DNA of 64,000 nucleotides from Pseudo-nitzschia pungens (taxonomy: Eukaryota > Bacillariophyta > Bacillariophyceae > Bacillariales > Bacillariaceae). The DNA lies in contig CM074766.1 of the NCBI GenBank assembly GCA_037355855.1, forward strand, positions 3,534,001 to 3,598,000. The letters run 5' to 3'. Shown here piece by piece: positions 39,798-53,126 of this stretch; positions within the stretch are counted from its first letter, which is position 1; every line of letters starts with the position of its first letter. Under the pieces are notes generated by a model. That model made no database searches. It was not told where the DNA came from and saw nothing but the letters and a program-made list of their open reading frames with translations. A program made the position numbers and the translations under genes.

Positions 39798-42700
39798 GTG
39801 CAAGAAACGCGAATCATGGCTCCACAAGCATCAACAAACAATATCCTTCCGAGCTCTGGAGCGATCCACACCACTACCACAGAAACGAAACGAACATTCT
39901 ACTATTCAAGTTTGATAGTCGACTATGGGTCAAATAATGTAAAATCCCGTTGGAAAGTTCACCTGGGAGATATTGTCGCCGTCGCAAAAAAGAATCCGAA
40001 TCAGACGACGCTTGAAATAATCGAAGGATGGAAACCTAACCACTACATCAAGAAGTCTTTGGGATGGAAGATTGGTCTCGTCGTCGCGTTGAGAAAGGTC
40101 ATTACTCGACACGGCGTTCGTAGTGGAGGAGGAGGTTCGACTACTTTTGAATGCCATATCCAATGGCTTGACAAGGCATTAGATCTGGATAAGGCCGAGA
40201 TGAAGTCCGCTAATTTAAAGAGCGTCTACCGTCCCTACAATACAAACAGCAAGGAAATGGGATCCCAACTACCTCATGTCCTCATCAATTGTCCGGGTCA
40301 GTTTGGAAATTTTCCAATGCTACCGACATCGGAATCAAATCAAGACTATTGTGTTCTTCTACCTGTGAAAGTAACTATGAAGACGAACAGGGATTTCATG
40401 AAAAATGGAATAAAAGAAAAAGAGGAATCCAGGGAAGAATTACAGTTTTGTTGCACAAAAACTCGACTGCCACAACAATCCTCAAAAAGTGGTCAAGAGA
40501 CAAGCGTCAGAAGTATTTTAAGTGAACGAGATCCGGACGCTTGGGTGAGCTTGAATTGCCCGTCGATCGACGCGAACAAGGAAAACGGCAATGAGAACAG
40601 CCACAGTCCTCTCCTCCTCAATAAGATTCCCGAACCACTACAGCGGGCGTGGAAAGCATGGCTTCAAACTTCAAGTGCTCTCGATTTCGTTACAAGTAGC
40701 GATGTCGTGGGAGAAAGATGTGTTGTTGATGAGGAAGAAAAGATTTCTTTGTTGGGTGATGCGTTGATGCGAGGGTGGATTCAAAGTCGCCGAGAACGTT
40801 ACAACAGAGCAGTTCTTGTCAGGGAAGAACAGAGACGAAAGATGATCGAGGAAAAAATTGAATCCAGCAATCGTCGCAGCATTCACCGGGATACTCGGTC
40901 AGAGTCATTGGTGACAGAAACAGTGCCTCCTAAGTGCAAACAAAATTCCTCCCCCACCGAACTTGTCGGTACGGTTGAAAAGAACACAAATGTGACTGGC
41001 ACCAAGTGTCGCACTAAACATTCAGAGTCTACTAGCAACCGCGGCAAGCGGAAAGAAATTAGATTTAGTGCTGACACGAAGGAACCACCTTCGAAGCGAA
41101 CTGTACTAACTAAAGGATCAAAACGAAAGTCGACATCGCGCGAGCAGCAAGGTTCAATATCAAGAGCGACTGATGGGACAACAATGAATAGTGATCTGTG
41201 CCTCGAGCTCAATACATCCAACCGGCAGCTGAAACGAAAAATGAGTCGAAATTCGACAATTCAAGGCGTCCATGATGACGAAGTTGCCTCGACGACAACT
41301 CGGGACACGCATTCAACAGACACGACAGTTCCAACTCATGGAGCTGGAAGAAAAGAAAGGAAAAAAAATTCGAAGAAGAATCGGAAAACAACATCACTTC
41401 AGAATATAACAAATGATGTTTACTTTAATGGGAACGAAAATGAGTGCACAACACAGTTGAGCACGAATTCTGGTTCAACCTCATCGTTCAATGTCCTTGA
41501 CGCACTCAACCAATGGAATCTGGATCCATCTTTTATCCAAGAAACCATTCCTTTTCACATTACGAAACGCAAGGATTATCGTAGAGAATTGCGTATGATG
41601 ATACCTGCCATAATTGTGCGTTCTCTTTTGGATGAGGACGAAGCAAGAACTCTTTCTCCTTGTCATCCCAACCAAAGTACCCAGATATATCTCGACATCA
41701 AGGTTGGCAGCATAGTTGCCATTCACTATAATGGTTCCATATCTAGTACCAACTCTTGGACCCCGTTTCGAGTTCCTTGGGGCGTCGCACAAGTCACAAA
41801 CATTTTCAGAGAGAGAAACAGCAATGACGATGATGATTGGAGACTGACAATCAAATGGTTTTACCGGTTCCCAGAACTTCCGTTTGAGCGCAAGACAAGG
41901 GAGCTGGAATCCATGAATATTCAATTTGGACTGGTAGAAACTTGTGAATCTTGCGATTGCTCTGTAAAAGAAGTACTGCCAGCCTTCATCGAGTTGACTT
42001 CTGACACTGACTCTTTTTCCAGCCCCCCGAGAGAACAAAAAAAAGAAAATGACCTTCCGATTGTCCGAATGCTCTGCCAGCACCTCGAACGTTCGCATGG
42101 AGACATCGTACGGCGATTGGATTGGAATTACAACCATTTTAGATTTCTTCAGAGCTTGCCGGTGCGTATACAAGACACTTTACCTGGACCTTTTCAGCGA
42201 TGTTTGGAAAAAATGCCAGCACAACTGAAGAGAAGGTACAACGAGTGGCTTCATTTTTCGTCTCAAATCAAAGCTCAAAGTCCTCAGAAAGAAACCAATC
42301 CTAAGAAAGAAACCAAGGCGTTTCCTTTCGAGATAGCACCGACGACAACAGCAGCTCTTTATGAGCACTCAGGGAATGCATTCTTCGATGCCATTTGCTT
42401 GAATGTACGGAAGACATATCTTTGTAAACGGTTGCATTCGAAATGTAGTGATCGATGGACGCTGGCTGTTGGACATGTAATTCCAGTACACTGTAAAAAT
42501 GCTACGCTAGGCAGAGTGAAAGGTGATGGATGGTACCCTTTTGAAAAAAAATGGTGTCCGGGTCAGGTTGTTGCTATATATAAGAAGGCCTGCGGATCAT
42601 GGATGATGGAGATCAGATGGTTTGATCGATACGTGGAAATACTCCCTCAACACAAATCCAGTGAAAAACATTTGAATAGACCTTACGTATTGTTTGAAAC

Positions 42701-45700
42701 CGAAGCATATGAGCACTTACCGGTATCTGATGCATTGCCAGGACGGGTAATCCTAACATCCGTGGAACGCAACGAACAATGGGACTGCGGTATAAGCAGT
42801 GTTTCTGGACTCCCTCTAATACCCCGTCTCTGTACTCGCTTCTGTTTTGACGAGGAAATTGATGATTCATTAGATTGGACGGACTATGATTTGTACCTTC
42901 CAAACATACCACCTGGTCTTTCTCGTGGTTTACGATTAAATCCAAGAAACCGCCAGGGACAGAAGTCGATCTCATTATTGTCTGAATTCTATGTAGAAGC
43001 AATAAAAACGAGGAATGAGGACCCAGATCATCAGTTCTTAAAAGTATTCAGTGATGAGAAAAATCGCTTGACACAGAGAAAAGATCCAACATGTTTTCCA
43101 TATAAGCCAGAAGACTCCAAGTTGAAACTAGGACAGCATCTGGCAACAATACAACTTGAGAAAGGCTCGCAAGAATTTTTCAGGACTGTCAATGTCAGCA
43201 CATCGATTGAATATCTGGTGTCCCCCACTTTAGAAATGAAGCGAAGGAAGAGAAACTCGTTTGAATGCATACATGGGGATATTGTCTGCTTTTATGACAG
43301 GAATGCAAGTATTTCTGAAAATTGTGTATCCAAACAAGAAGAATTCCCTTGGTATCCATTTCGCATCCCATTTTCGTATGGTCAGGTTCTGAGCATATAC
43401 AAGGAATCCGATGTTGATGGTGGAAATAGTGTTAAAGTCGAAATCCGGCGCTTTTACAAGTCATCCGACCTTTCAACTAATGCGAAAGAATTCTTGCCAT
43501 TGCGAAGAGAGGGGGATTGCCCTGAAATTTTTGAATCGAACGAAATTGAGCCAGGTATTAATGCCAGTTCTCTTCTCGGGACTGTTGAAGTACTCCTTGG
43601 GAATCACAAATCATCAGGTCATGAGAATAGACAAAAAAACATCACGCGTTGCCGTTGCAGATTTTTTTTCCTAAAAACCTTTCAAAAGTTGCAACCGATA
43701 TACTGGTCCTCAGTGTCCCCTGAGGGTTGGGATCGGGGTTTACAACAAAGAGGATTTCAGAGATCGACTTTTCTTCAAAAGGACGATAGACTCAAAGTTG
43801 CCATGGCAACCAACAGAAATCCTGAATCGAACATAGAACAAATCTATGATGCATTCGCTCATCCTAGAAATTTGGAAGCAGAGGGCTCCTGTGTGGAGCT
43901 GCGAAAACCAATAAGATCATCACCATCCCACCTTTCATTTTATGAAGAAGCTTCATTGCATCCACAGTGGTCTCTATTTTGTGCTTCAGATTACTGGTCA
44001 CTCGCCAATTGTTCCAACAGAAAATTGTGGGTACTTGAAGTTGGTGATGTTGTCGCTGTCAGGGATTCTACGGCCCCCCAAAATGATAAATTATCTTATC
44101 CTTTCCTAGCCCATTGGTTCCCAGGTCAAGTTCTTGCTATATACAACGAATCGGACAAGGAAGATGACCATAAAGGTATACGTTTTGAAATTCGTTGCTT
44201 CAAATTGGAATCATCAACTAGGGCCAGAGAAAAAAATCAGCAAAGAAAACTAACCATTTGTGATCCGCCAACGATAGTTACGGTAACATCAACAGATTTA
44301 CTAGGCCCACTCACGGTATATTCCCCGGGCGGTCTGTGTCGAACTGATCTGACTAAAATACATATACACCTTCCACTGTCGGAATATTTGGCGACAAATC
44401 CACTTCAGGTCGATAAGAAAAGTGCATTAGCTCTGTCGAAGCTATGCAGTTACGATGGAATCAGAGAAGCCACATCAACAAACATTGGCAAGTGTCATTC
44501 TCGCGAACACTCCTGTCAGAATCCAGTTGTCGGTGCGTTTGAGTGTAGCCCAGGTCAACTTGATAATGAAATCAAACCCTTCCGTGTTGATGCTCTGAAT
44601 TATAGGGTTTTCTACACTCATTTGGCACTGACATCGAAAGTCGAGAATTTTTCATCAGAAAGTAAAGATGAACGCAACGCTATTTCGACAATGATCAGTA
44701 TTGGAGACACCGTTCGAGTTCGATTGGAAGGTTCCAAACGCTATCCTTATGACTGCAATTGGGGTGTAGCAGAGGTTGTTGCTATTTTCAAAGAGCTTTC
44801 ATCTCATGATGAGTTTGAGCGCGAACGAAACTTTGGTCAAAGACAATGTGACCAGAACAAATTCCAGATTGAAATTCGCTGGTTTTACGAACGGTCTGAT
44901 ATTTCCATGGCCGCTTCGTCTATGAACGTATCAGGATTCGTCGAGGTATTCGAAACTGATCATTGTCAGGTACTTGATGCCACGGATTCTGTGTTAGATC
45001 GCGTCAAACTTGTGGAGGATAGTATGCTTGGAAAAGGGCGTTCTGAAAATCATTTTCTTTGTTCGCGTTTTTGGTCGACGAAAAGACGATCATTAATTCC
45101 TTGCAGCGGACAAAATGGAAGGATTCGGCGAGGGTTGATTCATTCGACATTGGGGCTTGAACAAGATCTCGACGAATTGCAACTATTTGGGAAGGACCCA
45201 AACGTTTCAAATGGGAGCTTCACGAATTGGAGGGATTCAATGGCCAATCTCATCTCTAAGTTGACGCTAAAGGATGCCTCAAAGGATGCCTACGAAAGTG
45301 GGAAGGCCTTGGTTGGAAGAGAGAAAGAGCTTTCTCAGCTCCTTACGTTTTTCCGAGCAGCTTTCCTTGAAGATCATAGATCTGAGGGCTATAAATCATC
45401 CATGTTCCTGGCTGGTCCTCCCGGGGTGGTAAGTGAATCCTGGCCGAGAGTGAAAAGAAAAGATACAAGTTTTTCGAAGCGACGGTTGCAGGTTGTGCTT
45501 TGATTGAATTCAATGCTCACTCATCTACATGCGTTTTTTCGTGGTTGAAAAAATCAAAAGGGTAAAACTGCAACTGTTCGTGCTGCTATCGCCAGACTTC
45601 AACAGGAACAAAAGGAAGGGATGGTTCCGAGTTTTCGATTTATCCCGCTAAATGGGATTGAGGTGCGGCATCCTTCCGATATCTATATTAGATTTTGGGA

Positions 45701-46864
45701 GGCCCTAGTAGGAAGGAACCATGTTGGGCCACAAGGAAGGGCTTGCGAACGACTCGAAGCACATTTTACCACGAAAAGTTCTAAATGCGACTTTCCCAAC
45801 GATTGTACAACTATTGTTCTGTTGGATGAAATAGACTACCTTGTTACGGACGACCAATCTGTGCTATACAATCTCTTTGATTGGCCAAAGCGTGCAGCTG
45901 AAGTTTCAAGTACTAATCGACTTATCGTTGTTGGCATATCCAATACTTTGAACTTGGTGGATCAGTTGATGCCAAGCGTTCAGTCTCGTGTGGGCACAGA
46001 GAAATGCGTTTTCGGAGCTTATAGCCTCAACGATACGACATCAATTTTGAAATCGAAGATAAGGGAGGGATCACCAGTAAGTCTTTTTGTACCTAATGAC
46101 TGTTATTTCGATCTGTGTTCTTCTCTGAGTCTGATAATTCCCATTCTTGAAGAATTTCCACTTCTTCGAGGACGACGCTGTTTTATTCGCTGCGAAAAAG
46201 ACTTCAGTTTTAAGTGGTGATATAAGAAAGGCCTTCCAGTTGTGCAGATCTGCTGCCGAACTTGTTACTCGGCGTTTTGAAGATGCACAATCAACAAGTG
46301 GAGTTCGAACGAAAACAGGAGATTTCCCCAAAATTAGAATAAGCGACATTCAGAAGGCAAGCTTGGTATCTTTTAATATGGCCATGGTGACGGCTGTTTC
46401 ATTCTCATCATTTTTTGAAGCGCTTACATTGATTGCACTGGCTGTGCTTCGCAGGTCCACTGGTCGTGAGGTCGGTGGCTTTGATATGAAGGACATTCTA
46501 GTCAAGATGGAAGCGCTCGCAAACTCTTCCGGGAACCCGCAATATCTACCAGCACCTTCTTTCGGAGAATCCATCCGACTTTTGACTCGGCTTGGAGAGG
46601 TACGTTTCGTCTCAGAGAATCCGAAGCATTCATTTCAATTTTCCGTTTGCGTGTAATCTCACGTAAACAACTTCTGTCCAGATGAATCTCGTTGAACTGC
46701 ATACGATAAAGAGTTCATTTAGAACATTTCGGCAATCTGATGGTGGGAGTGGTGGTGCATGGCCGATGGCTTCCCTAGCTATTGACGAGTTGACCCTGCT
46801 GAAAGGGCTAAAAAACACATCTCACAAAGTTCTCGCGCAAAAAAATCTTCCGTCGATGTTTTGA
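39798..46864 (+). CDS. ORC1: origin recognition complex subunit 1 with about six BAH-like modules, four exons
   Basis: Model: 39798-45428, 45561-46076, 46153-46599, 46682-46864; 2258 residues. All introns are GT-AG and phase 0 (132, 76 and 82 bp). The first intron splits the Walker A motif; splicing gives GPPGVGKTATV. Walker B is VLLDEIDYLV, sensor 1 is VVGISNTLNL, and LYNLFDWP is an ORC1 hallmark. The winged-helix region follows in exons 3-4. The AAA+ part starts at about residue 1836. The first 1,800 residues hold an N-terminal BAH-like module (about 45-190), a Lys/Arg-rich linker, and five modules starting near 634, 888, 1151, 1411 and 1634. Each has a GD/GSIVAI-type strand, a PW/WxPGQVxAIY strand, an EIRWFY strand and a C-R-F tail. 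Human ORC1 is 861 residues with one BAH. It loads MCM helicase at origins; the BAH domain reads nucleosomes. Confidence 0.9.
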
Positions 46865-47068
46865 AAAGTATTTGTTGACAATGCCACGCTTTTCAAGATA
46901 GTTTTCTACTAGAAATTGTCAAGACGATGTTATCCTTCGTCTCAACATTTACTGAACCGCTTTTGTCTAACAGTTAACATGGTGAAGTAGTAACGACACA
47001 GAGCCAAACCTCTGAATTAATGAGATGCAATATCAAAAACAGTATGTGTACCTAGAATTTTTGGGTGA

Positions 47069-49673
47069 TTAAGCTTTCGCTGTTGATTTTTCTCGTCGAT
47101 CACGACCGCGGTTTCTTTTCGTCACATGGTGGTACAGAAAAACCAAACTCTGAGGAGTCACTCCACTTATCTTCGAGGCTTCGGCGAATGTGTCGGGGCG
47201 AGCTTGAGCTAGTTTCTCTAGCTCTTCCTTCGAAAAGGATGGAAACAATTTGTGCTCATAAACAATGTCTGGAGGTATTCTCATTCCCTGTGCTTTCCTC
47301 CAGCTTTCCATATCTTGATGTTGGCGGTCTACGTACGACCTGTATTTCACAATTGCTTCAACAGAGTCATAAATCAAAGCTGGGGAGCTAGTAAATTCGG
47401 GCAACTCTTCAGTTTCTTCGCCATCTGAATTTTTGTTCTCACGCATTTCGCGATCGACTGCGACCATAACGTCTTCTACATTACGTAGAGTCACGTGCGG
47501 CATTTGCAAAATCTCCTCGGCGCTTTTTTTGTTGCCCGATTTTTTACCCATTCTCGAACCTCCCATCAAATCTTTTCCACCTCGTTCCGCCCATTCCGTG
47601 ACTTTCATGTCAAATGTGCGCAACTTTTGAACCCTATCATCGATGAGATTCTCTCTAGCTTCCAATGCTGAGATGCGCTCCTCATCTTGAATAATGCCAA
47701 ATTCTTCGCCCTTCTTAGTCAACCGCAGGTCGGCATTATCAGCGCGAAGAGAAATTCGATATTCTGCCCTCGATGTAAACATTCTATAGGGCTCAGAGGT
47801 ACCTCTCGTGACCAAATCGTCAATCAATACGCCTATATATCCTTCGTCTCTCCCAATAATGAATGGTTTTGGCGCAGATAGACCAGCTGAAGTTGCCGAC
47901 GCTTTGCGGCCAGCATTTGCACCTGCTACAATACCTTGAGCTGCAGCTTCTTCGTATCCCGTAGTACCACAGATTTGACCTGCCAGATACAACCCCGATA
48001 TCTTCTTTGTTTCCAGAGTATGCGACAGGGACACAGGATTGACAAAATCATATTCAACATCATAACCTGGACGAACAATCTCGACATTTTCCAGACCTTT
48101 CATGGATCTTAGAATCTTCAGCTGCACTTCCTCGGGATAAGGTCCACTCATACCATTGGGGTAAACGATGTCAGTGTTCAAACCCTCTGGTTCAAGAAAG
48201 CAATTGTGAGAATTTCGATCCGGGAATCGTTGGACCTTCTTGTACAGAGAAGGGCAATACCGAGGACCGTTCCCCGCACCATCTAACCCATCGTAGATTG
48301 GTAGCGTATTTTCGTATTTCATGACAAGTTTGTGTGTTTCTTCGTTGGTTGCTGTTTGGCGACATGTGATTAATTTTCCTTGGGCAATCATAGGTGGCTG
48401 CTGGTCATTGAACTGGAGGAGGTGTGAAAAAGGAGTGGCAGGGATCTCAGACGGCTGTGGCAAAAGTATGTCCCAATCGATTGTTTTACCATCGATTCTC
48501 GCAGGAGTCCCCGTTTTCAACCTTCCCAATTCGAACTCGTAGCGTGCCAAAGTTTGAGCCAGGCCTACCGAGGGCGGCTCTACCTTCTCGGAATCGCGCA
48601 AATGTCGTCCACCGCTGTACCTGTCATGACCCAGCATGAGAACTACGTAGGTGTGTTTGTTGTTTTGTGAAAGAGAGAAATAACGAAGTATCAATGAGAA
48701 CATTGGCTGATGACTGAATACACAAAAGAGAAAGCGACCGACGTTGTAATGTCGAGATGCCTTTCTGAATGCACGAGCGGTGCTCTCGAAGACGCACCTC
48801 CTCGTAGAAATGTTCCAGTTGTGATCACAACTGCATGTGATGTCAATTCCCCTTTCACACCATTGTGTTCAGTCATCACTCCTCGAATTTGAGGCTTGCT
48901 GTTACTATTGCTGTGAATCAGCGGCGAGGGCTCTTCCAGAAGTAAATCTTCTACACTAGCTTCGATCAAGTCCAAATTGGGATACTCTTTCAGAGTTTTT
49001 TGCATGCTGTTCTTGTACAAGTCTCTGTCCATCTGTGCTCTGTTCATTCGGTGCACATCATCGACATCAAGTCCGGCGTGGTCGCAACAATTGGATGGCA
49101 ACAGAATGGTGATCAAAAAAATTGAGCCGAACTCGATGACTATCAAGGACCTTCAGACCCCGATCGTTCCCGCATGACGTACCGTGGCCCCCTGACTGCA
49201 GGTCCTTTTCGTCGATTCAAAACGCGATAATGGATACCAGCTTCGTCGGCAACTTTTCCAATCAAACCATCCAGAGCATCGATCTCACGAACTAGATGAC
49301 CCTTGCCGATTCCTCCGATAGAAGGGTTGCAGCTCAGCTCGCCTACTGTGTCCAGTCTTTGCGTAACCAGCGCAGTCTTCGCGCCAGTTCTGGCAGCAGC
49401 AGCCGCTGCGTCACAACCTGCATGTCCTCCCCCAACGACAATCACGTCATAATCAGCAGATAGTGCTGCTGCTTTCGAAGCAAAGTATTTAGCGTTAGCA
49501 GCTCTGTATGTTGGGAAAGATCTCGAAACGAACGCAAGAGTCGAGAACATCATGTTCCCACACAAACCCAGAAGCAACAAACAAACTGCAAAAGTTCGTT
49601 GCCTGGAGAAGAAGAAGCTTTCGAGAAACTTGTGCTGCTCCATAGAAATCATAACGCCGGTGAAGCTATCCAC
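47069..49673 (-). CDS. mnmG: tRNA uridine-34 5-carboxymethylaminomethyl synthesis enzyme MnmG (GidA/MTO1), three exons, probably plastid
   Basis: Model: 49673-49183, 49039-48798, 48642-47069; 768 residues. Introns of 143 and 155 bp start GTACGT and GTGCGT and end ACAG and GTAG. The joins restore [16 protein letters not shown] and [16 protein letters not shown], both continuous MnmG motifs. The FAD-binding [17 protein letters not shown], the [20 protein letters not shown] signature, [31 protein letters not shown] and the C-terminal [14 protein letters not shown] are all present. With MnmE it adds the carboxymethylaminomethyl group to wobble uridine. The N-terminus has a hydrophobic stretch ([17 protein letters not shown]) followed by [10 protein letters not shown]. 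This fits an ASAF-type site and a basic, Ser-rich transit peptide, so plastid targeting is favoured over mitochondrial. It converges on ORC1 with a 204-bp gap. Confidence 0.92.
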
Positions 49674-50566
49674 AGTGTGGTCGATAACTAGTGTTCGAGG
49701 TTCTCCGCAACAAGTCTGGAATTATTGAAATGTAGTTATCGAGTAAAGCAACCGCAAACAGGTGACCTCGATCTGTTTCTCGTAAGATTAACTACGTACT
49801 CGTAACCTTACTTGTACCATCACATGATGGATTTTCTTCGGTAACAAAGAGTGGTTTCCCTCATCCCGCATGGTGTTCCCCATGTTTTCACTCTGATGTC
49901 ATTCATGGTTGATGATGATTCATTTCGTTCGTGCACGTTCGTCCCTCACCCCGTCTCCCTGTCGTACCGGTATTTCATATACGGTAATTACGTACATGTA
50001 ACTTACTTGTTCTTGTACGAATAAGTTACAAGTAAATTACCCTTACTCGTAGACTCTACCGGTACTCAGATTGCAAATGCTACAAAGATTACTTCGTAAC
50101 CTTACAAGTAAGTTAATTACGAAGTAAGTTACTCGTACTTCGCATGAAACAATCTCGAAAGCTCTGTTGCTTGTACTCATACCGGTAGTGTGCATTACTT
50201 CCATAGTAAGGCTAACACACAAAGCTATAACGCAACAAAAAATAGTAATAGTGCCTTCCTTGAGGTTTATGACACACAACTGTGCTCCTTTATTGGGATT
50301 TGGGATAGATGCCCACTGCTGATCGATATCTGTTACTCACTGTTCATGCCTGATATCGCACACTGAAGACCCCAAGGCAGCCATTTGACGTATTGATCGA
50401 AAAGTTGCAGCAACGATACATCATTATAGTAGCCATCTTATTAGGGTTTGCTACTGGAGATGATTTTTGAATGGATGTCATCCAAAAAATAATAATAAAT
50501 GACATTTTCATTTCGACTACGTTTTCCTCATCCCAAAAGAGATCAGTCCATTCCGGTTTGAGCATA
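49674..50566. other. spacer between mnmG and the poly(A) polymerase gene
   Basis: 49780-50170 is dominated by GTAACCTTAC, AAGTTACAAG and CGTACTTCG words, many palindromic. The mnmG promoter should lie at its left end. No coding signal was seen. Confidence 0.5.
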
Positions 50567-53126
50567 CTAGGAACTGGTCTTTTGCTTCTTTTTCTTTTTG
50601 TTCCTTTTTGCCGCTGCTCTCTTTTTTGGACTCTCGGGAGCTGGCAAAAACGTTTCAACCTTCTCACCGTACCCAAGTATCAGAGCACGGGCCTCGTTGT
50701 CAACCTCTGCTTCCTTCTTTTCTTCTCTGTACGCTCCATGAGACCGCCTTGCAATTTGACAGGGAGTTTTGGACGCCCTGATATCGGCCTGTTTTTTCTT
50801 TTGACTTCTACTGATTTCCAATTTCATGGCGTCGACCATGAACTGTAGTATAGAAAATTTTCCATCCGAGTTTCTGGAGAGTTTGCGTTCGAGGATGTTC
50901 CAGCATGCTTCAAAGACAGTTATGCAATTTTCGATCTGGAAACAAGGCTTCATATCAATCGACCCACCATCTGTTGTTTGAATCACCGATTCTTGCGACA
51001 ACAGAGTTCGAAACGATTGAGGAATTTTAGGATTGGAATGTTGGACTGCACCGTATCGGAAAAAGAATGTGTAGAGAGCCTCTGCGGGATTGTCGTCCCC
51101 TCCTAACTCAATATGTTGCTCAAGCTAAGGAAAAAGGAGTGCGTGCCATTCGCAAAGAAATGAGACAGAGTTCGTAGTGCGAGGAAATGTAGGGAGAAAT
51201 TACTTTGAGATGATCGAAAACTTACGTGGCTTGCTACAAGTACATATAAGCAATATGACCCCAATCCGCCCGTAAATGGCTTGTCGAGTCCCTGCTGACC
51301 AAGCAACACCTTCAAAACCACCACAAGGGTAGAAAAGCTAAAGAATGAATTGTAGAATATGTAGACGGAGATCATTCGGTGTTAGCAAACGGCACGAAGA
51401 TCGTGCACAGAACAAGCCAAAAGAATTATCCATGAACAGCTTACCTTTTGAATCTTGATAGTTGAATCGAAGCGTAGCTACTGGTATCAGTCCCGTTGTG
51501 CCCACCCAAAGCAATGTCGCATTCGAAACCAAAATTCGTAATCATATTTATGATGGGAACGCGCGCCTTGCTGCGTACATGTATCTGGCTTGAAAATGAT
51601 CGGAGTGGTTTTGTCAGCTTGAACAACGATTTCACCACGAGCGTCCTCGTTCTGCCACTAGGGCCAACTTTCTCCTTTGCAGCTTGTTTACTGCCATCTA
51701 CCACGAACGATACCTCCATCTCGGATTCGTCCAATTTTGCCTCTACACTGCAGGTAGTAGACGACGACAAACTTACTAAGCTTTGCCCCCTAGGTCTTCT
51801 CCTTATCACGCTATCATTGAACATGACTTCTTCGTCATTTTCGGTATCGTCGTTAACACTATCGTCGTCGTGAGCCTTGACTGTCTTTCCTGTATACGAG
51901 TTTTGAACCGCATTTTTTGTGTCGATTCCAGTGTCGATTCCATCGTTGCTAGCATGATTTTCCTTTCCACGACGAGACCAAAAGTTTTCGAGTTTGTCTG
52001 CACTGTCATCGTCGACACTGTTATCGCTTTCGGAATTGCAATCACTGCTAATACTATTGTCATCTTTGTCGTCGCAATATTTATCGTTGCTACAATCGTT
52101 GTGACCACCATCGATTCCTCTTGATTTGACAGTGATATCTTCCACAGAACAGTCACCCCTGTGATCTGACGAGCTAAGTGATGTATCTCCAATGCGATCA
52201 AGAACAAATATTGGTGAACAATCATTGTCACTTTCGCCCTTTGCTTCCGCGATGGCATCCGCCGCTGCACTACTCTCTGCTGATGAATTCTCGCCCGTTG
52301 GAAAATTATTTGCTGCGTCATCAATGAGTGCTTTCCATTTCTGAATACGTTCTTGCTTCCTGCGAATTTTGTCGTTTTGGTCGCCTTCGGCAATAAGGTC
52401 CTGTGTGTGTGCGAAGCGCTCGTTTCTAGACTCTTCGTCGTCTTGTTCGTCGTCTTGTTCTTCGCCGTCTGGCTCGACGACTCCCCATATCGCAAGATCA
52501 ATGTCGCTCTCGAAAATACAAACCTGTTGAGCGGCAAACGAACCAAAAACTTGGCACTGTGAATCCTCCACTCCGAACAGATTTTTGCAGCTTTTCTTGA
52601 TTTGATCAATCAGGTGCTCTCGCGCCTTTATTTCGGTTCGGGACAAGCGGACGTAGTCCGAAAACGATTCCATTTCCGACTCGAAAAATTTCATGGTTGA
52701 TTCATTGACGGCAAAGGCGCCGTTCAAAATAAGTTTGCGGTCTTTTTTCCCTCCCGTTGAGCTCTTCTTGCTTTCTTTTCCAGCGGGTTGCTTTCCTCGC
52801 AACCACGGTACCATTGTGGTTTTTGCCGTTTTGGGACCAACAACCGGAAGCCGCAAAAGGAATGGCCTCTTTCCTCGTTTCCGGGCAGCGAAGTTCTTTC
52901 CATTGCTCTTCTTTTTCCCGCGATCTAATTTTCTGGCCTTCCGCACATTGGTTCCTTCGTTACCATAGATGTAATTCGTTGGCCGGCCACTACCAGACGG
53001 AGGGTGAATAGGTCGATACACAACATCGCGGTTGTGAACCGAAAACTTTGACCGTTTGGGGTGTCGGAACTTGGTTCCATTCGGAGGCTTTTTGCCGTCC
53101 TTATTCTTGCGTGAAGGACGGCCCAT
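50567..53126 (-). CDS. TRF4/PAPD5-type noncanonical poly(A) RNA polymerase, three exons
   Basis: Model: 53126-51445, 51337-51226, 51124-50567; 783 residues. Introns of 107 and 101 bp are GT-AG, and phases match. The first join gives FKSFSTLVVVLK, the TRF4 region after the catalytic core, and exon 2 holds PFTGGLGSYCLYVLVASH, the PAP/25A-associated signature. The nucleotidyltransferase motif FGSFAAQQV...FESDIDLAIWG is at about residues 190-212, giving two catalytic Asp. The third Asp is probably in FECDIALGG at about 533. An acidic low-complexity insertion of about 260-280 residues separates them, where relatives have a short connection. N- and C-termini are Lys/Arg-rich (KRNKKKKKQK), consistent with a nuclear enzyme. 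Relatives add short poly(A) tails to aberrant RNA for exosome decay in TRAMP. Confidence 0.87.

Noticed and set aside
45621..46864. Separate small AAA+ genes downstream of the BAH protein
   Set aside because: They are exons 2-4 of ORC1; intron phases match and splicing completes Walker A and the winged-helix region.
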